Shown: one piece after another, positions 22,401-25,000 of the stretch
Position numbering within the stretch: the stretch's first letter is position 1
Layout: the number at the start of each line of letters is the position of its first letter
Assembly: GCA_903813345.2 (NCBI GenBank)
Contig: CAIIXF020000010.1
Location: 889,169 to 914,168, forward strand
Direction: 5' to 3'
From: Owenia fusiformis
Taxonomy: Eukaryota; Annelida; Polychaeta; Sabellida; Oweniidae
DNA length: 25,000 nt
Notes under the pieces: model-generated
The model's database searches: none
What the model was told of the DNA's origin: nothing
Seen by the model: the letters and a program-made list of their open reading frames with translations, nothing else
Made by a program: the position numbers and the translations under genes

Positions 22401-22599
22401 AAGTAACAGTTATGTATTTAGTCACTGAAGTGATTTTTCACTTTCAGCGGACATCCAGCAAACAGTAGATAAAGATGAAGGGCCAAAGAAAGAGCATGTG
22501 TTTGTGGCTTTTGCACGACTGTTCAGTGGGACTCTTCAGAAAGGAAGGAAGTTGTATATCCTCGGCCCAAAGTTTAACCCAGCTACACTTTCGCAGCAG
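10467..22599 (+). CDS. EFL1: Elongation factor-like GTPase 1 (EFL1 / EFTUD1), 5' part, 10 coding exons
   Basis: Exons: 10467-10557, 10851-10918, 11417-11635, 11878-12079, 12750-12894, 13761-13961, 14355-14614, 14974-15073, 15733-15851 and 22448-22599. All introns are GT-AG and the frame is kept for 519 codons. EF-2-type GTPase motifs: G1 AHVDHGKT (26-33), G2 RGIT (66-69), G3 DSPGH (92-96), G4 NKMD (146-149), and G5 in [10 protein letters not shown] (SAL, 234-236). [18 protein letters not shown] is near-identical to animal EFL1. After the G domain comes the start of domain II ([20 protein letters not shown]). Role known for the family: with SBDS, it uses GTP to evict eIF6 from cytoplasmic pre-60S subunits. 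As I recall, vertebrate EFL1 is about 1,120 aa, so roughly half lies beyond the window. The next exon starts in the tandem array after 22862. A weak acceptor before 10442 suggests a non-coding exon upstream. Confidence 0.95.
11160..11335. repeat. Four-copy tandem repeat in EFL1 intron 2
   Basis: Units share TTTATCTTCAATAGTACATG followed by TATTTGAAAATG, with TTTATCTT at 11167, 11221, 11268 and 11307. Spacing shrinks from 54 to 47 to 39 bp because short TGTGAAAATG inserts are lost. It lies just upstream of exon 3 and is non-coding. Confidence 0.85.
12085..12400. repeat. Eight-copy 41-bp tandem repeat in EFL1 intron 4
   Basis: ATTGGTT recurs at 12099, 12140, 12181, 12222, 12263, 12304, 12345 and 12386, exactly 41 bp apart. 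Each unit reads roughly TTTCTCATTGGTTGAGG plus ATTATTACCTCAAAATAGTGC. The array begins 5 bp after the exon 4 donor. Units alternate between GAGGATTATT and AAGGCTTATT versions, which suggests that two-unit blocks were duplicated. ATTGG is the CCAAT box in reverse. Confidence 0.93.
12641..12788 (+). repeat. Two-copy duplication of the EFL1 exon 5 acceptor and exon start
   Basis: Copy 1 (12641-12709) and copy 2 (12718-12788) each contain the intron tail TTTCATGTTTCTTGTTT..TTATTATGTT, an AG acceptor, and the exon start AGTTTGAGTCCAAGCAAGAA up to GAGGAACACATAT. Copy 2 is the true exon 5 (starts 12750) because it continues into [20 protein letters not shown]. Copy 1 (acceptor before 12671) keeps the frame but ends before any donor. 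If used, it would read into TAG at 12751-12753. Confidence 0.9.
12939..13359. mobile_element. 421-bp MITE, PIF/Harbinger-like
   Basis: The ends GGCC(A)(T/A)AAGAAGTAGATTC, continuing through TTTGTTTTGCATCC, are inverted copies over 33 bp with one mismatch. TTA flanks both sides (12936-12938 and 13360-13362). A 3-bp TWA duplication and ends starting GGCC fit PIF/Harbinger. It lies in EFL1 intron 5. No open frame for a transposase. Confidence 0.82.
14022..14146. repeat. Four-copy 34-bp tandem repeat in EFL1 intron 6
   Basis: ACAGTATGTAGAAATACATG recurs with AC(A/G)GTATGTA at 14031, 14065, 14099 and 14133. The unit is rich in ACATGTAC palindromes. The minus-strand reading frame across it is a shadow of the repeat, not a gene. 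Confidence 0.88.
15852..16875. other. First part of EFL1 intron 9, no gene seen
   Basis: AT-rich, without recognisable exons. On the minus strand it is the 3' flank of the nested sulfotransferase. Candidate polyadenylation signals in minus orientation are ATTAAA (16732-16737) and AATAAA (16574-16579), about 140 and 300 bp after its stop codon. Neither is confirmed. Confidence 0.4.
16876..20328 (-). CDS. Cytosolic sulfotransferase, SULT1-like, 2 exons, nested in EFL1 intron 9
   Basis: Exons on the minus strand are 20328-20151 (178 nt) and 17606-16876 (731 nt). The donor is CAG|GTGAGA and the acceptor TTCCAG|GTACAA. Together they give 302 aa plus stop, the normal SULT length. The join rebuilds [17 protein letters not shown] (55-71), the loop that holds the 5'-phosphate of the sulfate donor PAPS. 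Other family landmarks: KTHL with the presumed catalytic His113; [16 protein letters not shown] with Arg138 and Ser146 for the 3'-phosphate; and [13 protein letters not shown] (265-277), the C-terminal PAPS motif. No signal peptide or membrane segment, so cytosolic. It should transfer sulfate to a hydroxyl or amine of a small molecule; the substrate cannot be read from sequence. The KxxxTVxxxE dimer motif is degenerate ([10 protein letters not shown]). It lies wholly inside an intron of EFL1 on the opposite strand. All key residues are intact, so it is not a pseudogene by sequence. Confidence 0.94.
17667..17694. repeat. 11-bp hairpin at the edge of a dispersed repeat
   Basis: TATGTCACCAC, loop CAAAAA, then GTGGTGACATA: perfect arms. 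The same TGTCACCACCAAAA occurs at 21183. Both sites are followed in the same orientation by a GGTTGGTG..GGCGAT.GGTGG block (17724-17746; 21694-21716; 3 mismatches in 23). They look like two copies of one element, the first much shortened. Confidence 0.6.
18141..18443. repeat. Fold-back element, ~300 bp, in the sulfotransferase intron
   Basis: The left arm starts GTTATTTTCTGGTACA and holds AAGTATGAAGGC, TTTCAGGAAAGTATCATTAC and ATTGTCT.CTTTTAGTA. The right arm (to 18443) is the inverted copy. Weaker pairing (CTGG.AA.AGGTCA.TGG) continues inward, so nearly the whole 300 bp can fold. The outer flank has further palindromic GGTACC/CGTACG sequence. No target duplication was found. Confidence 0.82.
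18639..19240. mobile_element. 602-bp TTAA MITE with ~190-bp inverted arms
   Basis: The left end AGGAATATTCCTTGCCAGAC and inverted right end GGGAATATTCCTTGCCAAAC extend as arms of about 190 bp. These include the TAGCTATAA, TTTAGCAAAACATG and GGAAGTGATGTCATC regions, with a ~210-bp centre. TTAA flanks both sides (18635-18638 and 19241-19244). The uninterrupted repeat copy at 5775-6046 has one TTAA at the matching point, showing the pre-insertion state. TTAA duplication is a piggyBac trait. No transposase is encoded. Confidence 0.9.
19245..19492 (+). repeat. Dispersed repeat, copy 2 (split by the TTAA MITE)
   Basis: Continues from the fragment at 18617-18634 (TTTAAGGTCCCATGGTAC), on the far side of the MITE. 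It matches 5796-6046 along its length, with scattered substitutions. It ends at CACTGAACAGAA like copy 1. Non-coding. Confidence 0.85.
19662..19869. repeat. Fold-back element with ~98-bp arms and 10-nt loop
   Basis: The inner arms are almost perfect: TGTATAAAAAACAAGAAAAT..TCAGTGA to 19759, then the inverted copy from 19770. The loop is AAAAATTTTC. Pairing weakens outward but continues through CCTAGAAAAGA and TTTTGCACAA to CTACATCTT. RNA from either strand would form a long hairpin. Confidence 0.82.
20398..20590 (-). promoter_or_regulatory. Putative sulfotransferase promoter with a direct duplication and TATA-like boxes
   Basis: Two ~75-bp blocks (about 20404-20475 and 20507-20590) share GTGC(T/C)AAGGGT, CTAAATATAGTTTTATA and ATATGGT. 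Read on the minus strand they carry TATATAAAAC (20449-20458), about 121 bp upstream of the ATG, and ACTATAAATC (20425-20434). A TATA-type start would suit an inducible detoxification gene. The transcription start is not known. Confidence 0.35.
20600..21180. other. Gene-free stretch of EFL1 intron 9
   Basis: AT-rich sequence upstream of the nested gene. There is an ATGACACCACTTTTTAG motif near 21009 related to the TGTCACCAC repeat family, and otherwise nothing I can assign. Confidence 0.4.
21180..22200. repeat. Degenerate repeat region rich in AAGGTCA
   Basis: Begins with TGTCACCACCAAAA (21183) and contains the GGTTGGTGGTAGGCGAT block at 21694. It then runs into imperfect units marked by AAATCTGAC at about 21826, 21959, 22066 and 22171 (133, 107 and 105 bp apart). 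Units share AAGGTCAAAAA, AAATTGAC(C/T)AATTTTTTTC and AAAAGTTCAAATCTGAC. It is probably one transposon with internal tandem repeats. Confidence 0.65.
21525..21537. promoter_or_regulatory. Perfect DR1 nuclear-receptor motif
   Basis: AGGTCA-A-AGGTCA, the consensus direct repeat with one spacer bound by RXR heterodimers, HNF4 and COUP-TF. It lies about 1.2 kb upstream of the sulfotransferase start. It sits inside a repeat family rich in AAGGTCA, so it may be there by descent of the repeat rather than for regulation. Confidence 0.3.
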
Positions 22600-22861
22600 G
22601 TGAGAAAAGTTTGATCAATTGTTTTTTATGGAACAGTTGCTTTCGCTTCACGGAGTGCGATCTTTTAGTCATATAATGCTCACCTATAGGCCTGTGACAG
22701 ACATCTTTGTCAATATTGTATTTCTGAAGGTACAGTAATAATATATTATGGGACATGCAATTAAACAGGTCTTTTATACTCTCATTTGTTAGTTAGCAAG
22801 GAGTGATATGTTGTCATGATGATGCCTTTGCTTAAATACTCTAATCTCATTATTGTACAAT

Positions 22862-25000
22862 GGACATTCCCCATGTGCCCCAGTTGAGTTGATGATCTTT
22901 ATGTTTGCCTTGTAGGAGTTGAACATACCAGCTGCTACTTATACTGGTGACATTCCCTATGTGTCTATTGTCACAGTTGATGATCTTTATATTTGCCTTG
23001 TAGGAGTTGAACATACCTGCTGATACTTATACTGGTGACATTCCCCATGTGTCTGTTGTCACAGTTGATGATCTTTATGTGTTTGCCTTGTAGGAGTTGA
23101 ACATACCTGCTGATACTTATACTGGTGACATTCCCTATGCGTCTTTGGTCACAGTTGATGATCTTTATGTGTTTGCCTTGTAGGAGTTGAACATACCAGC
23201 TGATACTTATACTGGTGACATTCCCTATGTGCCTCTAGTCACAGTTGAGTTGATGATCTTTATGTTTGCCTTGTAGGAGTTGAACATACCAGCTGATACT
23301 TATACTGGTGACATTCCCCATGTGTCTTTGGTCACAGTTGATGATCTTTATGTGTTTGCCTTATAGGCGTTGAGCATACCAGCTGCTACTTATACTGGTA
23401 ACATTCCCCATGTGTCTGTTGTCACAGTTGATGATCTTTATGTGTTTGCCTTGTAGGAGTTGAACATGCCAGCTGATACTTATACTGGTGACATTCCCTA
23501 TGTGTCTATTGTCACAGTTGATGATCTTTATGTGTTTGCCTTGTAGGAGTTGAACATACCTGCTGATACTTATACTGGTGACATTCCCCATGTGTCTGTT
23601 GTCACAGTTGATGATCTTTATGTGTTTGCCTTGTAGGAGTTGAACATACCAGCTGATACTTATACTGGTGACATTCCCCATGTGTCTGTTGTCACAGTTG
23701 ATGATCTTTATGTTTGCCTTGTAGGAGTTGAACATACCTGCTGATACTTATACTGGTGACATTCCCTATGTGTCTTTGGTCACAGTTGATGATCTTTATG
23801 TGTTTGCCTTGTAGGAGTTGAACATATCTGCTGCTACTTATACTGGTAACATTCCCCATGTGTCTGTTGTCACAGTTGATGATCTTTATGTTTGCCTTGT
23901 AGGAGTTGAACATACCTGCTGATACTTATACTGGTGACATTCCCTATGTGTCTTTGGTCACAGTTGATGATCTTTATGTGTTTGCCTTGTAGGAGTTGAA
24001 CATATCTGCTGCTACTTATACTGGTGACATTCCCCATGTGTCTGTTGTCACAGTTGATGATCTTTATGTGTTTGCCTTGTAGGAGTTGAACATACCTGCT
24101 GCTACTTATACTGGTGACATTCCCCATGTGTCTATTTTCACAGTTGATGATCTTTATGTGTTTGCCTTGTAGGAGTTGAACATATCTGCTGCTACTTATA
24201 CTGGTGACATTCCCTATGTGTCTATTGTCACAGTTGATCTTTATGTGTTTGCCTTGTAGGAGTTGAACATACCTGCTGCTACTTATACTGGTAACATTCC
24301 CCATGTGCCTCTAGTCACAGTTGAGTTGATGATCTTTATGTGTTTGCCTTGTAGGAGTTGAACATATCTGCTGCTACTTATACTGGTGACATTCCCCATG
24401 TGTCTGTTGTCACAGTTGATGATCTTCATGTGTTTGCCTTGTAGGAGTTGAACATACCTGCTGCTACTTATACTGGTGACATTCCCTATGTGCCTCTAGT
24501 CACAGTTGATGATCTTTATGTGTTTGCCTTGTAGGAGTTGAACATACCTGCTGCTACTTATACTGGTAACATTCCCCATGTGTCTGTTGTCACAGTTGAT
24601 GATCTTTATGTGTTTGCCTTGTAGGAGTTGAACATACCGGCTGATACTTATACTGGTGACATTCCCCATGTGTCTGTTGTCACAGATGATGATCTTTTTG
24701 TGTTTGCCTTGTAGGAGTTGAACATACCTGCTGATACTTACACTGGTGACATTCCCCATGTGTCTGTAGTCACAGTTGATGATCTTTATGTTTGCCTTGT
24801 AGGAGTTGAACATACCTGCTGATACTTACACTGGTGACATTCCCCATGTGTCTGTAGTCACAGTTGATGATCTTTATGTTTGCCTTGTAGGAGTTGAACA
24901 TACCTGCTGATACTTATACTGGTGACATTCCCTATGTGTCTATTGTCACAGTTGATCTTTATGTGTTTGCCTTGTAGGAGTTGAACATACCTGCTGATAC
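22862..25000 (+). repeat. ~90-bp minisatellite made of the EFL1 exon 11 acceptor and exon start
   Basis: Twenty-four copies of a 3' splice site are visible. Exon-like starts are at 22916, 23004, 23094, 23184, 23277, 23367, 23457, 23547, 23637, 23725, 23815, 23903, 23993, 24083, 24173, 24260, 24355, 24445, 24535, 24625, 24715, 24803, 24891 and 24978. Most intervals are 90 bp; others are 87, 88, 93 or 95. Each unit reads TTTGCCTTGTAG then GAGTTGAACATACC..., which translates in the phase required by exon 10 as ELNIPADTYTGDIPHVSVVT then VDDLY. This fits the EFL1 segment that follows LxLGP in vertebrates (a VPHM....ENLYL region). The array starts mid-unit at 22862 and continues past the window, so the copy joined to the rest of the exon is not seen. 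One unit (23367) has TTATAG|GCG; the other 23 keep TTGTAG|GAG. Confidence 0.95.

Noticed and set aside
23361-24813. Minus-strand open frames of 73-144 codons with a 30-residue repeat (RYVQLLQGKH / NRHMGNVTSIS)
   Set aside because: They exist because the array unit is 90 bp, a multiple of three, and the antisense frame happens to lack stops. The plus strand explains the sequence as copies of an EFL1 acceptor and exon start.
22862-25000. CRISPR-like array
   Set aside because: Repeats are contiguous with no unique spacers, and the genome is eukaryotic with split genes.

Overview
This is a piece of an AT-rich animal nuclear genome. The evidence is split genes with GT-AG introns, a ciliary gene, a cytosolic sulfotransferase, a cytoplasmic ribosome-assembly GTPase, and many short non-autonomous DNA transposons (MITEs). 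The style suggests an invertebrate, perhaps a non-vertebrate deuterostome or a lophotrochozoan. Nothing in the window fixes the phylum. There is no sign of bacterial, viral or organellar sequence.

Layout. Positions 1-1380 are non-coding 3' flank. A complete four-exon SAXO gene (stabilizer of axonemal microtubules, FAM154 family, 464 aa) runs on the minus strand from 3705 to 1381. Positions 3706-10466 hold the divergent promoter region and a long gene-free stretch rich in MITEs and inverted repeats. EFL1 (elongation factor-like GTPase 1, the SBDS partner that releases eIF6 from 60S subunits) starts at 10467 on the plus strand. Ten coding exons (519 codons) can be joined in frame up to 22599, and the gene continues past the window. 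Its 6.6-kb ninth coding intron contains a complete antisense two-exon sulfotransferase gene of the SULT1 type (302 aa, 20328 to 16876). The intron of that nested gene holds three long fold-back structures.

The most unusual part is the end, 22862-25000. It is a tandem array of units of about 90 bp. Each unit is a copy of the 3' end of an EFL1 intron, its AG acceptor, and the first ~26 codons of the next EFL1 exon. Twenty-four acceptor copies are visible and the array runs off the window. Nearly every unit is a potential decoy 3' splice site that reads into a stop within one or two units. A two-copy version of the same kind of duplication (intron end, acceptor and exon start) occurs at EFL1 exon 5 (12641-12788). 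One gene has therefore undergone this event twice, once at low copy number and once expanded into a minisatellite.

Gene context. SAXO and EFL1 are head-to-head here. From memory, human SAXO2 and EFL1 are also head-to-head on 15q25.2, so this looks like an ancient divergent pair. A 305-bp MITE lies between the SAXO start and a candidate RFX X-box, and may have pushed the X-box away from its promoter.
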